From: Actinomadura citrea
Lineage (GTDB): Bacteria > Actinomycetota > Actinomycetes > Streptosporangiales > Streptosporangiaceae
Assembly (NCBI RefSeq): GCF_013409045.1
Contig: NZ_JACCBT010000001.1
Location: forward strand, 2,604,001 to 2,668,000
Direction: 5' to 3'
DNA length: 64,000 bases
Shown piece by piece: positions 18,004 through 26,381 of the stretch. The first letter of the stretch is position 1; each line of letters begins with the position of its first letter. A model generated the notes under the pieces. That model had not been told where the DNA came from. It did not search any database and was given only the letters and a program-made list of their open reading frames with translations. The position numbers were made by a program, and so were the translations under genes.

Positions 18004-18684
18004 ATGGCGAGTGTGTTGGTGGTCGAGGACGACGCGAACGTCCGGACCGCCTTGATCAGGGAGCTGAGCGTCCGGTCGCACGTCGTGCGCAGCGTCGGGA
18101 CCGCGATGGACGCGTTGCGCGAGGTCACGCAGTCCCCGCCCGACGTCGTCGTGCTCGACCTCGGCCTGCCCGACCTGGACGGTGCCGAGGTCCTGAAGAT
18201 GCTGCGCGGCATCTCCGACGTGCCCGTCATCATCGCTACCGCACGCGACGACGAGCCCGAGATCGTCCGGTTACTGAACGCCGGCGCCGACGACTACCTC
18301 ATCAAGCCGTTCTCCATCGAGCACCTCAGCGCCCGGCTCGCCGCGGTGCTGCGCAGGTCGGCGCGGTCCGGGCCGACCGCCGAGCTCAGCGTGGGCGGCC
18401 TGCACATCGACCTCGACCGCCGGGAGGCGCGGCTGGACGGCGAGCCGCTGGAGCTGACCCGCCGCGAGTTCGACCTGCTCGCCTACCTCGCGGCCCGTCC
18501 CGGACGGGTCGTCGCGCGGCGCGAGCTGCTCGCCGAGGTGTGGCGGCAGGCCTACGGCGACGACCAGACCATCGACGTCCATCTGTCCTGGCTGCGCCGC
18601 AAGCTCGGCGAGACCGCCGCCGCCCCCCGCTACCTGCACACGGTCCGCGGCGTCGGAGTACGCCTGGCCGACCCGCGCGCATGA
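18004..18684 (+). CDS. OmpR/PhoB-family response regulator
   Basis: The 226-residue protein has a receiver domain (acidic pair in VVEDD, phospho-acceptor Asp52 in VVLDLGLPD, conserved Lys in YLIKPF) and a winged-helix DNA-binding domain from about residue 125 (LTRREFDLLAYLAARPGRVV, IDVHLSWLRRKLGE, VRGVGVRL). Its stop overlaps the start of the histidine kinase gene as ATGA, so the pair is co-translated. It probably regulates its own operon and the divergent 17455-17976 gene. The stimulus is unknown. Confidence 0.94.
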   Translation: MASVLVVEDDANVRTALIRELSVRSHVVRSVGTAMDALREVTQSPPDVVVLDLGLPDLDGAEVLKMLRGISDVPVIIATARDDEPEIVRLLNAGADDYLIKPFSIEHLSARLAAVLRRSARSGPTAELSVGGLHIDLDRREARLDGEPLELTRREFDLLAYLAARPGRVVARRELLAEVWRQAYGDDQTIDVHLSWLRRKLGETAAAPRYLHTVRGVGVRLADPRA

Positions 18685-20024
18685 GGCGGACGCTCGTCCT
18701 GGTATCGCTGGCGGTCACCTCGATGGTCGCGCTGGCGTTCCTGATCCCGCTCGCCCTCACCGTCCGGGAGATCGCCCGCGACCGCGCCCTGACCACCGCC
18801 GAGCGGCAGGCCAGCGCGCTCGGCCCCGTCCTCGTCGTCACCGAGGACCCCGCCGCCCTCGAACGCGCCGTCGCCAGCACCCAGGCGGGCGCCGCCGGGC
18901 GGATGACCGTGCACATGCCGGACGGCGGCCTCGTCCCGAAGAACCCCCGCGAGGACGAGGGCGCCCGTCCCGAGCAGCTCACCGAGGCCGGGCGGCGCGG
19001 CCGCTCCTACACCGCCCGCGTGGACGGCGGGTTCGCGCTGCTCCAGCCCGTGTCGCTGGACGCGGGCCGCACCGCCGTCGTGGAGGTCTTCCTGCCCGAC
19101 GATGACCTGTCGCGCGGGGTGTGGAAGGCGTGGCTCGTCATGACCACGGTCGCCGCCGCGCTCGTCGCCGGATCCGTCGCCGTCGCCGACCGGCTGGGCG
19201 CGCGCATGATCCGCTCCACCCGCCGCCTCGCCGAGGCCGCCGGCGCGTTCGGCGACGGGGAGCTGTCGGTGCGGATCGAGCCGGACGGGCCGCCCGAGCT
19301 GGTCGAGGCGGGCCTGGCGTTCAACGCGATGGCCGACCACGTCGTCCAGCTGCTGTCGGCCGAGCGGGAGATGGCGGCCGACCTGTCGCACCGGCTCCGC
19401 ACCCCCCTGGCCGCGCTCCGCCTCAACGTCGAGGCGCTCGGGGACGGGCACGTCGCCGAGCAGACCCGTGAGGCCGTCGACCGGATCGAACGCGAGGTCG
19501 ACCAGATCATCCGGACCGTCCGGCGGCCCACCGGCCGGGGCAGCTGCGACGCCTCCAAGGTGCTGCGCGACCGGGTCGCGTTCTGGTCCGTCCTCGCCGA
19601 GGACGAGGGACGCTCCTGCGAGCTGATCGGCGCCGAGGGCCCGGCGCCGCTGCCGATCCCCGGCACCGAGCTCGCCGCCGCCGTGGACGCGCTGCTCGGC
19701 AACATCTTCCGGCACACGGCCGAGGGCACCGGCTTCGTCGTCACCCTCCACCAGGGGCAGGGCGTCACCGGCATCCTCGTCGCCGACGGCGGCCCCGGCA
19801 TCGCCGACCCGGACGCGGCCCTGAAACGCGGCAGCAGCGGCGGCGGCTCCACCGGCCTCGGCCTGGACATCGCCCGCCGCGCCGCCGAGTCGACCGGCGG
19901 CTACCTGCGCATCCACCGCAGCGTCCTCGGCGGAGCCCAGGTGCAGATGTGGTTCCGCACGAGGTGGCTGCCCCCGGCCCGCCGCTCCCGCCGCCTCGTC
20001 CGCCGCCGCCACTCCCGCACCTAG
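18681..20024 (+). CDS. HAMP-domain sensor histidine kinase
   Basis: The 447-residue kinase starts at ATG 18681 inside the regulator's stop. Helix 1 is near residues 5-28, an external sensor of about 120 residues follows, and helix 2 is near residues 150-172, then HAMP. The phosphorylated His lies in MAADLSHRLRTPL. The ATPase has the N-box region LLGNIFRHT, in which Asn is followed by Ile-Phe, and glycine boxes VADGGPGIAD and GGSTGLGLDIA. It phosphorylates the adjacent OmpR-type regulator. The sensor part has no recognisable fold. Confidence 0.93.
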   Translation: MRRTLVLVSLAVTSMVALAFLIPLALTVREIARDRALTTAERQASALGPVLVVTEDPAALERAVASTQAGAAGRMTVHMPDGGLVPKNPREDEGARPEQLTEAGRRGRSYTARVDGGFALLQPVSLDAGRTAVVEVFLPDDDLSRGVWKAWLVMTTVAAALVAGSVAVADRLGARMIRSTRRLAEAAGAFGDGELSVRIEPDGPPELVEAGLAFNAMADHVVQLLSAEREMAADLSHRLRTPLAALRLNVEALGDGHVAEQTREAVDRIEREVDQIIRTVRRPTGRGSCDASKVLRDRVAFWSVLAEDEGRSCELIGAEGPAPLPIPGTELAAAVDALLGNIFRHTAEGTGFVVTLHQGQGVTGILVADGGPGIADPDAALKRGSSGGGSTGLGLDIARRAAESTGGYLRIHRSVLGGAQVQMWFRTRWLPPARRSRRLVRRRHSRT

Positions 20025-20071
20025 CGCCCGCCGTAGCTGGCGGCGGCGCGGGGCACCCCTGACGTGACCCC

Positions 20072-20305
20072 ATGAGACGCCTCCGCCCCCACTACGTCGC
20101 CGCCGCCCTCATCGGCGTCGTCGGCCTCGTGGTCGCCGTCCTCATCGCCGTCGCGGGCTTCGTCGCGGGGGACAACGTCCCCACGGCGCCCACCTCGTAC
20201 AAGCTCCGGGTGACGGGCCTCGCCCCGGTTGCGGACGACGCCGTCCCTCCAGGAGGGCATGAACGCCGAGGCGATTCTTCGGCCGCTCCCCGTCGCGTCC
20301 GCGAG
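20072..20305 (+). other. Possible remnant of a small membrane-protein gene
   Basis: ATG 20072 opens a frame whose first 40 residues look genuine (RRLRPHYVAAALIGVVGL, then a hydrophobic helix and AGDNVPTAP). The frame then runs without a stop into the antisense of the DinB gene, which argues that the original 3' end was lost or frameshifted. Alternatively the region is non-coding. Confidence 0.3.
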
Positions 20306-20809
20306 CTAGCCGGCTTCGCGGACGTGGTCCCCGGTCGCGCCGTCGAGGAGCTCGCGGATGATGTCCATGTGCCCGGCATGCCGCGCCGTCTCCTCGACCA
20401 TGTGGATCAGGACCCACCGCAGGGTCACCGCCGCGCCGTGCCAGGCGGTGCCCCGGTCCTCAAGGGCCAGTTCTCCGATGACCTTGTCGGCCGCGGCACG
20501 CGCCCGCCCGTAGAACGCGACGATGCCCTCGATGGTCTCTCCGGGCTCGATCCTGAGGTCGGCCTCCGGGTCGTCGTCCCTGAACGGGAGCGGCTCGGTC
20601 TCCCGCCCGAACGTCTCGCCGAACCAGTCGTACTCGACGGCGGCCAGGTGCTTGGTGAGGCCGAGCAGGCTCGTCCCGGACGGCGTCATGGGGCGACGCG
20701 CCTGCTCCTCGTCCAGGCCGTTCAGCTTCCACAGGACCACGTCCCGATGTCGATCGAGGGCGGCCTTCAGACTTTCCTTCTCACCACCGGTGTACGGCAC
20801 TTCCTCCAT
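20306..20809 (-). CDS. DinB-family protein (DUF664 type)
   Basis: The 167-residue protein is predicted as a four-helix bundle with the DinB-type metal triad: His in LLGLTKHLAAVEYDWF and the pair in HMVEETARHAGHMD. Actinobacterial DUF664 members include mycothiol- or bacillithiol-dependent transferases and proteins of unknown role. The start is ATG 20809, in a gap shared with no obvious partner. Enzyme activity is unproven from sequence. Confidence 0.88.
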   Translation of the reverse strand: MEEVPYTGGEKESLKAALDRHRDVVLWKLNGLDEEQARRPMTPSGTSLLGLTKHLAAVEYDWFGETFGRETEPLPFRDDDPEADLRIEPGETIEGIVAFYGRARAAADKVIGELALEDRGTAWHGAAVTLRWVLIHMVEETARHAGHMDIIRELLDGATGDHVREAG

Positions 20810-20877
20810 GCGGGGACGCTACCAGCGTGATCGGACCGGGCCGGCGCCCGGTGGACGCCGACCCGGTGGGAGCACGA

Positions 20878-21363
20878 TCAGCAGTTGGAGTATTTGACGT
20901 ACCACTTCCCGACGACCGCACCGGTGTCAGCGCCGAGCTTGTAGTCGGCGATCCAGTGGGTCGCGTTCAGCCGGACCCACAGGTAGCCGTCCCTGCGCTG
21001 GACGCTGTCCCAGTCCGTCCGGACTCTGGAGTCCTTCGCCAGGACCCCGACCCTCGTGTAGCCGAGGCCCGGCCCCGTGCGGACGTTGAGCCCGTCCGCA
21101 GGGAGAACGACCCCGTCGCACAGCCGAACGCGCTGCTCGTCGCGGACGAGAAGCCGGTTCATCGCCAAGGCGGCGCCCTCCGGCCCGACCTCGATGGCGC
21201 CCGGCCCGTGCCCTTCCTCCTCCAGCGGAGGGTTGGCCTGAACCGCGGCCGACCCTTCCGGGCGCGGCGGCGGCGCGGCCCCGGCGACCGCCCCGGCGCT
21301 CAGCGCGCCACCGGCCAGCGTCGTGGCGACCAGAACCACGCCGAGCTTCCTGCCTACATGCAT
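20878..21363 (-). CDS. Secreted bacterial-SH3-like protein
   Basis: The 161-residue product has a signal peptide (GRKLGVVLVATTLAGG, cleavage near residue 29), a low-complexity linker and a C-terminal SH3-like domain with the SH3b hallmark LNVRTGPGLGYTRVGVL and two Cys residues (RLCDG, YSNC). SH3b domains often bind cell wall or sense it. The gene lies just outside the integrated element and starts at ATG 21363; an inverted repeat sits about 40-60 bases upstream. Confidence 0.82.
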   Translation of the reverse strand: MHVGRKLGVVLVATTLAGGALSAGAVAGAAPPPRPEGSAAVQANPPLEEEGHGPGAIEVGPEGAALAMNRLLVRDEQRVRLCDGVVLPADGLNVRTGPGLGYTRVGVLAKDSRVRTDWDSVQRRDGYLWVRLNATHWIADYKLGADTGAVVGKWYVKYSNC

Positions 21364-21399
21364 CTGTACCTCCCGAGTGAGGCGGCGGACTTACAGCAT

Positions 21400-21425
21400 C
21401 ATGTTACCCATAGTCATGTAACATG
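21400..21425. promoter_or_regulatory. Inverted repeat upstream of the SH3 gene
   Basis: CATGTTAC (21400-21407) and GTAACATG (21418-21425) form a perfect 8-bp inverted repeat with a 10-base spacer in an AT-rich patch. It is a candidate operator for the minus-strand secreted SH3 gene. Confidence 0.5.
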
Positions 21426-21426
21426 A

Positions 21427-21739
21427 GCAGAGAGTTGCGAAGACTCTTCTATGTGACACCGAGAACGTCACCCCTCACCGTCGTCCCGAATGGCACCGGA
21501 CAACAACACCGACGAGCCCAAGACGACGATCCGCGCCCCCGCTCCCGGCACGCCCCAGCAACATTCCGCGTCGACCCGCCCCAAAAGCGAACACATGTCC
21601 CTTTTGGCTCTCCACGGCAAGAAAGAGCCAAGCCGAGCCGACGACACCCCCACACCGAACGGCTCCTCCGACGCCCACCGCCCGTTCCCGCAGGTAAACC
21701 CCCCTCAGCGAGATCACCCCAGCCGGCCCCGGACGGGGC
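21427..21739 (+). other. Gap before the left attachment site: no firm gene
   Basis: Two overlapping plus-strand frames exist. One, 21490-21747 (85 residues, hydrophilic, begins MAPDNNTDEP), looks more protein-like. The other, 21423-21773 (116 residues, Arg/Pro-rich), ends inside the repeat core with the residues GFPK and a TGA. Neither has a good ribosome site or a recognisable domain. The second may matter as the gene end used for integration. Confidence 0.35.
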
Positions 21740-21776
21740 GCGAATAAGGCTGACTCAGGGGTTCCCTAAGTGAGGC
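21740..21776 (+). repeat. Left attachment site (37-bp direct repeat core)
   Basis: The 37 bases are identical to 39073-39109, and homology extends ten further bases to the left (21729-21738) after one mismatch. The integrase gene ends 90 bases inside this repeat, as in site-specifically integrated elements. No tRNA can be folded around it. In one frame the core ends a peptide GFPK followed by TGA in both copies. Confidence 0.85.
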
Positions 21777-21865
21777 CCAAGCCTGGATTCTGTGTCGATC
21801 CAGGTGGGGGAGGGGCGCCTTTGCGTCCGGTGTCTTGGGGAGCCAGGTCGGGAGCACGCTCGCCC

Positions 21866-23008
21866 CTACGCTGACTTGGTCTTGCGGGTGAAGATGTCGT
21901 TCATGTGCTCAGCGCCGTCGCGGATCTCGGGCTTGAGCTGGTGGCGGTAGACGGTTTCGGTGATCTTCGTGCTGGAGTGCCCGACGAGGATGCTGATCTT
22001 CTCGATGGGGACGTCGTGGTCGCTCATGAGGGACACGAAGGTGTGCCGTAGTTCGCGGGGGCACCACTCGGTGGGGTTGAGCCCCGCCGCTGTGAGCACC
22101 CTGCGGAACCGGTGCCGGACGTGTTGCGCCGTGTAGGGGCGTCCGTCCTCGTGGCAGAACACGAGATCGTTGTCCTGGTACGCCTCGCCGGCCTTGAGCT
22201 TCTCGGCCGCCTGCCTCGTCTTGTGGCTCCGGAGCGCTTCCACGCCCATGTCTGCGATGCCGAGCCCGCGTCGGCTGAGCGCCGTCTTGGTCTCGCCCTT
22301 GTGGCGGTCGGCTCGCAGGACGTAGACGGTCTCCTTGTCGAGATCGACGTCACTCCACTTGAGGGTGCGGAGTTCCTCCGTGCGGAGCCCCGAGACGATC
22401 GCCAGGACGACGTACGCCCCGAACCGGTGCTTCGGCTTGCTCGCCTCTTCGAGCAGTGAGCTCGCTTGCACCAGGCTGAGCGAGCGCGACTTGCGGGCGG
22501 GCTTGCCGTCTGGGGTATCCACCAGTTCGGCGACGTTCCGGCCGATGCGGTCATGGCGCGCCGCCCTGCGGATCGAGCGCTTGAGAATGCTGTGAACGAT
22601 GCCGAGCGAGGACGAGGTGAGGTGTTCGGCTCTGCCGTTGAGCCACGTCTCGACGTCGTCGGCTGTGAGTTCCTTGAGCCGCGTCCGTCCGATGAACGGG
22701 ATGAGCTGATGATCGGCGAGTGACCGGTAGACCTCGTTGGTCTTCGGCGACTTGCCGGACTTGGCGAACGCGGCGAGGAACTCTTCTACTGCGTCCCGGA
22801 CATAGTAGTTGCGGTCCGTCTTGACGCCCTTGCTCAGCTCTTCGACGGCCTCTTTGAGCTTGTCCTTGACCTCTGTCTTGGTGCGCCCCTTCCTCTTGAG
22901 CCGCTTGCGCTTGCCGTCCGGGCCGAACCCGAGCGAGAGCGCGCCGGTGTACCCGTCGCCCTCCTCATAGATCGACCCCTCGTACTTGCCGACCAGGATC
23001 TTTGCCAA
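21866..23008 (-). CDS. int: Tyrosine recombinase (integrase) of the element
   Basis: The 380-residue integrase has an arm-binding N-terminus (GKYEGSIYEEGDGY), a SAM-like core-binding domain (about residues 65-165) and a catalytic domain with Arg209 (SGLRTEELR), Arg321 (PRELRHTF), His344 (LVGHSS) and nucleophile Tyr354. The TTG start at 23008 is chosen over an upstream ATG at 23065 because GAGGAGG lies six bases before it, and because the ATG start would place two operator-like repeats inside the coding region. It catalyses integration and excision between the 37-bp repeats. Confidence 0.93.
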   Translation of the reverse strand: MAKILVGKYEGSIYEEGDGYTGALSLGFGPDGKRKRLKRKGRTKTEVKDKLKEAVEELSKGVKTDRNYYVRDAVEEFLAAFAKSGKSPKTNEVYRSLADHQLIPFIGRTRLKELTADDVETWLNGRAEHLTSSSLGIVHSILKRSIRRAARHDRIGRNVAELVDTPDGKPARKSRSLSLVQASSLLEEASKPKHRFGAYVVLAIVSGLRTEELRTLKWSDVDLDKETVYVLRADRHKGETKTALSRRGLGIADMGVEALRSHKTRQAAEKLKAGEAYQDNDLVFCHEDGRPYTAQHVRHRFRRVLTAAGLNPTEWCPRELRHTFVSLMSDHDVPIEKISILVGHSSTKITETVYRHQLKPEIRDGAEHMNDIFTRKTKSA

Positions 23009-23054
23009 CGGATCCCTCCTCGTATCGGTCGAGGTCACCACCGACCATAACTTA

Positions 23055-23073
23055 AGACGTCCCAAGACGTCCC
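23055..23073 (-). promoter_or_regulatory. Tandem GGGACGTCT operator of the integrase
   Basis: Read on the minus strand, GGGACGTCT occurs twice with a 10-bp period (complements of 23065-23073 and 23055-23063), 47-65 bases upstream of the integrase start. The same tandem arrangement occurs at 32187-32205, and single or variant copies occur elsewhere in the element. Confidence 0.6.
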
Positions 23074-23131
23074 TAGGTTGGGAGGCCCGTTCTGCGGGGC
23101 GAGGTGTCCGGACGGGCCTCCCGTGCGGGTG

Positions 23132-23320
23132 TCAGCGCTTGGCCTCTTGGAGGGAGGGCTCTTCCAGGGAGGTGACGAACTCGGCGAGGTGTCGGTCAGT
23201 GATGCGGCGCAGCTTGCCGATCTTGATGCTGCGGAGTTGGCCGGTGCGGATCAGGAAGTAGACCTTGTCCCGTCCGATGCTGAGGATCTCGGCCACTTGC
23301 TCGACGGTGTACGCCTGCAG
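23132..23320 (-). CDS. xis: Excisionase-family DNA-binding protein, apparent CTG start
   Basis: The 62-residue protein is a MerR/Xis-type winged helix (YTVEQVAEILSIGRDKVYFL, then GQLRSIKIGKLRRI), which bends DNA to steer integrase toward excision. No ATG, GTG or TTG precedes the conserved region in frame. CTG 23320 has GAGGAGG nine to ten bases upstream and is the only plausible start that I see. It lies between the translocase and integrase genes on the same strand, the usual AICE order. Confidence 0.85.
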   Translation of the reverse strand: MQAYTVEQVAEILSIGRDKVYFLIRTGQLRSIKIGKLRRITDRHLAEFVTSLEEPSLQEAKR

Positions 23321-23414
23321 GGGACACCACCTCCTCTCACCCGGGCTTCGTCCCGGGGCCGTGCGCGGATGTGGGTGGGGATCATCTCCTCGGTTGCGGT
23401 GTGTGCTTGTCTCT

Positions 23415-23475
23415 CGTCTCGTCTCATGGACGTCTCAGCCGCCCATACGTGCAGACGCGTGCGCGAGACGAGACG
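23415..23475. promoter_or_regulatory. 11-bp inverted repeat between translocase and xis
   Basis: CGTCTCGTCTC (23415-23425) pairs perfectly with GAGACGAGACG (23465-23475). The intervening 39 bases contain a TGGACGTCT variant of the element operator. It could be the translocase terminator or a xis/int regulatory site; the wide spacing favours protein binding. Confidence 0.45.
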
Positions 23476-23484
23476 TTGAGACGT

Positions 23485-25323
23485 TTACCGGGTGTGATCG
23501 GTCGCCTTGTAGCGGCCTCGTCCGACTTGGACGGCGTGGCCGGCCTTCACCAGTTCGGCGAGGCGCCGGTAGAGGGTGGGGCGGCTCAGCTCTGTGAACA
23601 TCAGAAGGTGGGCGATCGGGAGGCCCTCCTCTGGCGCACCGTCCAAGGCTTCTCTCAGTGCTGTCTCGGCCTGGTCTTCGCGGGACGGCGCTACGAGGAC
23701 GGACGGCTCGGAGGCTGACGCCATGTGCGCCTCGTCCAGCGCGCGTAGGGAGACCTCGTCCAGCGTCGGACGGTTGGACGCGTGGCGTTCTGCTGTCTCG
23801 GCCACGGTGGCATCGGTGAGTAGGTAGGCGCGGCCTCGCCGAGGTGTGTCGTGTTCGGGCGCGGACAGGAGGAACTTGCCGGGGGCGTTGAGGGTGTGGG
23901 CGTGCCATCCGGCGCTGAGCATCCCCTGCCCGAGAATGAGATCGACGTCCTTGCGCTCACGGACGCGGAAGCTCACGCGGACGTCCATCTGTGACCGGAC
24001 GGCGCCCTTGCCCATGGCCTTCTGTGTGGGCCGCTGGGTCGCCGCAATGAGCGTTACGGCGACGGCGCGCCCCCGCCGCGCGATTGAGTCCGTGTCGCTT
24101 GCGGCGTCGGGAGCGTCATCGGCGAGTTCGGCGTACTCGTCCACGACGATGACGAGCGCGGGGTGTTCCGGAGTCGGATCCCACACGCGCCTCCCGTCGG
24201 CCGTGAGCCATTCGGCGCGAGCCTCCAGGACGGTGACGGCGTCGCGCAGCATGGCGCGGGCTTGCTCCGGTGTGGTGGCGAGCCGATCGATACAGGACGC
24301 CCACGGCTGGAGCTCCATCCCGCGCTTGAGATCGACGGCCCAGATAACGACGTCCCGGCAGGCGCTGAGGTTGCCCATTAGGACGTTGATCCCGCCGCTC
24401 TTCCCGGAGCCGGCTACGCCCCCGAAGAGGCCGTGACGTCGCAGCAGCAGAACTCGCGCGCCGGTCGCGTCCTCGAACGGGCCGAGGTCGATCGGTTCGG
24501 TAATGGAGGAGACGGACGGTCCCGGCCACGGGATCGCATCGGCATGCGGGTCTCTGTCGAGCACCCGCAACTCGAACCGGTTGGCCTTGCCGTCGCGCGT
24601 CGGTGCGACGCGCACAGCGCCCCGGAACGTCCCAAGCGCCGACTCGATAGCCGGAACCTTGGCGATGACGTCCTGGATCGTCTGGCCGCGTGCCAGGGCG
24701 AACCGTGCGCGCCATCCCCACACGTCCACCACCGCGGATTGCGCCCGTGATCCGGCGAGCCCGACGTCCTTCGCGATCTCCGGCCACGCGGCTATCTGCC
24801 GATCGACTCGCACTCTGGCGCGCCGCCTCCGGTGCGCCCACCACGGCGCAGCGAGCGCGACTGCGCCCCCGACGAGCATCACAGGAAGCGGCGGGACCGT
24901 GGGCCCGACTGCAGTAGCCGCAGACAGCCACCCACCCGCGCCCATCACGACGCCAGCGGCATACAACCGCTCGATTCGCGGCGCGAGCCCCAACTTCTCG
25001 CCGAACATGGCGAGAGCCCACGCAGCCAAGCCAGCACCGGTCAGCAGCCACGGCCACCACTCCGAGTGCGCGACGTGCAGGACCGCGCCCCCTACTACGA
25101 GCGCAGCCACCAGGTAGACCGGGCCCAGTTCGGACCGGTACCGCCACAGGGCTCGCGCAAGGAGGACGGCGGCCACGTCCGGGAATTGGTCGCCCGGTCG
25201 ATGATCACCATGGGCTGCAACCCACTGCGCCGCATCTTCTGCGCATGCCGCCGCATCTGACGCGCTCGGCTCATGAGCGCCCCCAAGACTCCGGGGGAAG
25301 GTGGCCTTGCGCACGTAGTTCAT
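23485..25323 (-). CDS. FtsK/SpoIIIE-like conjugative DNA translocase (TraB/TraSA type)
   Basis: The protein of up to 612 residues has several hydrophobic helices near the N-terminus (YLVAALVVGGAVLHVA, LLTGAGLAAWALAMF, VMLVGGAVALAAPWW), then a RecA-like motor: Walker A GGVAGSGKSGG, Walker B ALVIVVDEYAEL and IAATQRPTQ. The C-terminus is a small winged helix (SRPTLYRRLAELVKAG), as in FtsK gamma-like domains that read DNA sequence. Such proteins alone pump double-stranded element DNA between mycelia. The start is uncertain: ATG 25323 overlaps the preceding gene by 53 bases, and later starts are possible. Confidence 0.9.
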   Translation of the reverse strand: MNYVRKATFPRSLGGAHEPSASDAAACAEDAAQWVAAHGDHRPGDQFPDVAAVLLARALWRYRSELGPVYLVAALVVGGAVLHVAHSEWWPWLLTGAGLAAWALAMFGEKLGLAPRIERLYAAGVVMGAGGWLSAATAVGPTVPPLPVMLVGGAVALAAPWWAHRRRRARVRVDRQIAAWPEIAKDVGLAGSRAQSAVVDVWGWRARFALARGQTIQDVIAKVPAIESALGTFRGAVRVAPTRDGKANRFELRVLDRDPHADAIPWPGPSVSSITEPIDLGPFEDATGARVLLLRRHGLFGGVAGSGKSGGINVLMGNLSACRDVVIWAVDLKRGMELQPWASCIDRLATTPEQARAMLRDAVTVLEARAEWLTADGRRVWDPTPEHPALVIVVDEYAELADDAPDAASDTDSIARRGRAVAVTLIAATQRPTQKAMGKGAVRSQMDVRVSFRVRERKDVDLILGQGMLSAGWHAHTLNAPGKFLLSAPEHDTPRRGRAYLLTDATVAETAERHASNRPTLDEVSLRALDEAHMASASEPSVLVAPSREDQAETALREALDGAPEEGLPIAHLLMFTELSRPTLYRRLAELVKAGHAVQVGRGRYKATDHTR

Positions 25324-25615
25324 CGCGCAGGTAGTACAGCGGATCCGGCTCGCCGTCGCGGTCGGCTCGCAGTGTGGCTCGCCCCGCAGCCGCCAGATTC
25401 GCGCGGTCCCGCCGGACCTTCGCCAGCAGGGACGAGAGCCGGGAGATCTCGGAGAGGAGTTGGGGAACATCGGCGAGCGCGGCGTAGAGCCGCGCCCACA
25501 GATCCTCGATGGACGGCATCGCGTCGGAAAGGCTGGAGAGGATCTCACGCGCGGCGAGGCTTCGCGTTCGCACCTCTTGAACGTTGACTTGGACATGCGG
25601 CGGTGTATCAGGCAC
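25271..25615 (-). CDS. Small AICE-associated coiled-coil protein
   Basis: The 114-residue product is charged and helical, with a heptad-like stretch LWARLYAALADVPQLLSEISRLSSLLAKVRRDR. No family is recognised. GTG 25615 is chosen with GGGAGGG eight bases upstream; a TTG three bases earlier is an alternative. It is embedded in the transfer operon, and its 3' end overlaps the likely start of the translocase, suggesting an accessory role in transfer. Confidence 0.65.
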   Translation of the reverse strand: MPDTPPHVQVNVQEVRTRSLAAREILSSLSDAMPSIEDLWARLYAALADVPQLLSEISRLSSLLAKVRRDRANLAAAGRATLRADRDGEPDPLYYLRDELRAQGHLPPESWGRS

Positions 25616-25644
25616 CAAGGCATCCCTCCCTTCGGTAGGGGACG

Positions 25645-25833
25645 TCAGTGCTGAGAAAGAGACCGGACGAGGACGGCCACCACTCGGCGGATCTCCGGCG
25701 CGGCACTGGTCGCGGCGAGGAAGAACCCGAACAGCAGACACACCGCGATGTGCCAGCCACGAAGTCCCATGTACCGCCACGCGACCCACACCACGGCGCC
25801 CAGGATCGCCACCAGGGGCAGAGAGACGTTCAC
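25645..25833 (-). CDS. Small two-helix membrane protein of the transfer operon
   Basis: The 62-residue product has two predicted membrane helices (LPLVAILGAVVWVAWRYM and WHIAVCLLFGFFLAATS). Small membrane proteins like this, often called Spd or spread proteins, precede the translocase in AICEs and plasmids and assist intramycelial spread. Assignment to that role is inferred from position and topology. ATG 25833 follows GAGGAGG. Confidence 0.72.
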   Translation of the reverse strand: MNVSLPLVAILGAVVWVAWRYMGLRGWHIAVCLLFGFFLAATSAAPEIRRVVAVLVRSLSQH

Positions 25834-25845
25834 TGACGTACCTCC

Positions 25846-25992
25846 TCACAGCCACGGAGCCGGATACTGCGGGCCGCGCCCACGCCGGAGCCACCGGGCG
25901 CGAGCGCGGCACTTGCGGCACCTGCGGCTCCCGGGCTCGACGCGTGCGCCGCAGGGGCACGTGTGACCGGTGATAGCGCGAGGCATCCGCAT
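25846..25992 (-). CDS. Tiny zinc-ribbon mobile-element protein
   Basis: The 48-residue basic product contains four Cys in a ribbon-like arrangement (HTCPCGARVEP, RRCRKCRARAR) and an Arg-rich tail. Similar mini-proteins are common in actinomycete integrative elements. ATG 25992 is preceded by a GGTGAG site, and the gene starts three bases from the stop of the upstream membrane-protein gene. Confidence 0.65.
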   Translation of the reverse strand: MRMPRAITGHTCPCGARVEPGSRRCRKCRARARWLRRGRGPQYPAPWL

Positions 25993-25994
25993 GC

Positions 25995-26204
25995 TCACCG
26001 CCCCGCCGGTACGCGGGCCGGCGCGTCGTCGCACGTGCGGGTGCTGAGCACCCGCCTGGATGCGGTACCGACGCGGGACGTCTCGGCGAGCCCTCGCGCG
26101 GTCCGGCGCTCTTCGGCGTGGATGCCGATGACGAGCATCGCGAAGATTCCGCAGGTGGAGCCAGCGAGGAAGACGGCGAGGATCGCTGCCAGAACGAGGA
26201 TCAT
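25995..26204 (-). CDS. Small single-helix membrane protein, first gene of the transfer operon
   Basis: The 69-residue protein begins with a membrane helix (LVLAAILAVFLAGSTCGIFAM) followed by a basic cytosolic tail. GAGAGGAG lies nine bases before ATG 26204. It is the first gene of a minus-strand run continuing to the integrase, so its upstream gap (26205-26381) should contain the operon promoter, divergent to the HTH-DUF5919 gene. Confidence 0.65.
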   Translation of the reverse strand: MILVLAAILAVFLAGSTCGIFAMLVIGIHAEERRTARGLAETSRVGTASRRVLSTRTCDDAPARVPAGR

Positions 26205-26326
26205 CTTTGACCACTCCTCTCGTAAGGCCCGTATCCGGCGGGGACGGTCCGGGCGGTCGGTGTCTACGAGAAAGAGAGTGCGCCTGACCTGCGGGACGAG
26301 ATCACTACATGACTGGACGTGTTCAT

Positions 26327-26364
26327 GACGTCCTCATAGGCTTGACCGCGTCCTAGGACGTCCC
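26327..26364. promoter_or_regulatory. GACGTCC operator copies upstream of HTH-DUF5919 copy 1
   Basis: TGACGTCCT (26326-26334) and the palindromic GGACGTCC (26356-26363) lie within 56 bases of the start at 26382, in the divergent gap facing the transfer operon. They match the core of the tandem sites at 23055 and 32187. Confidence 0.55.
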
Positions 26365-26381
26365 GGAATCCGGACGGGTGC

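Noticed and set aside
20261..20310. ATG at 20261 behind CAGGAGGG
   Set aside because: The ribosome site is good, but the frame stops after 16 codons and has no features.
25095..25286. Frame starting at 25286, with an ATG at 25274 overlapping the coiled-coil gene stop
   Set aside because: The ATGA overlap is tempting, but the 63-residue frame lies inside the translocase coding region in another frame, where the translocase frame encodes convincing membrane helices.
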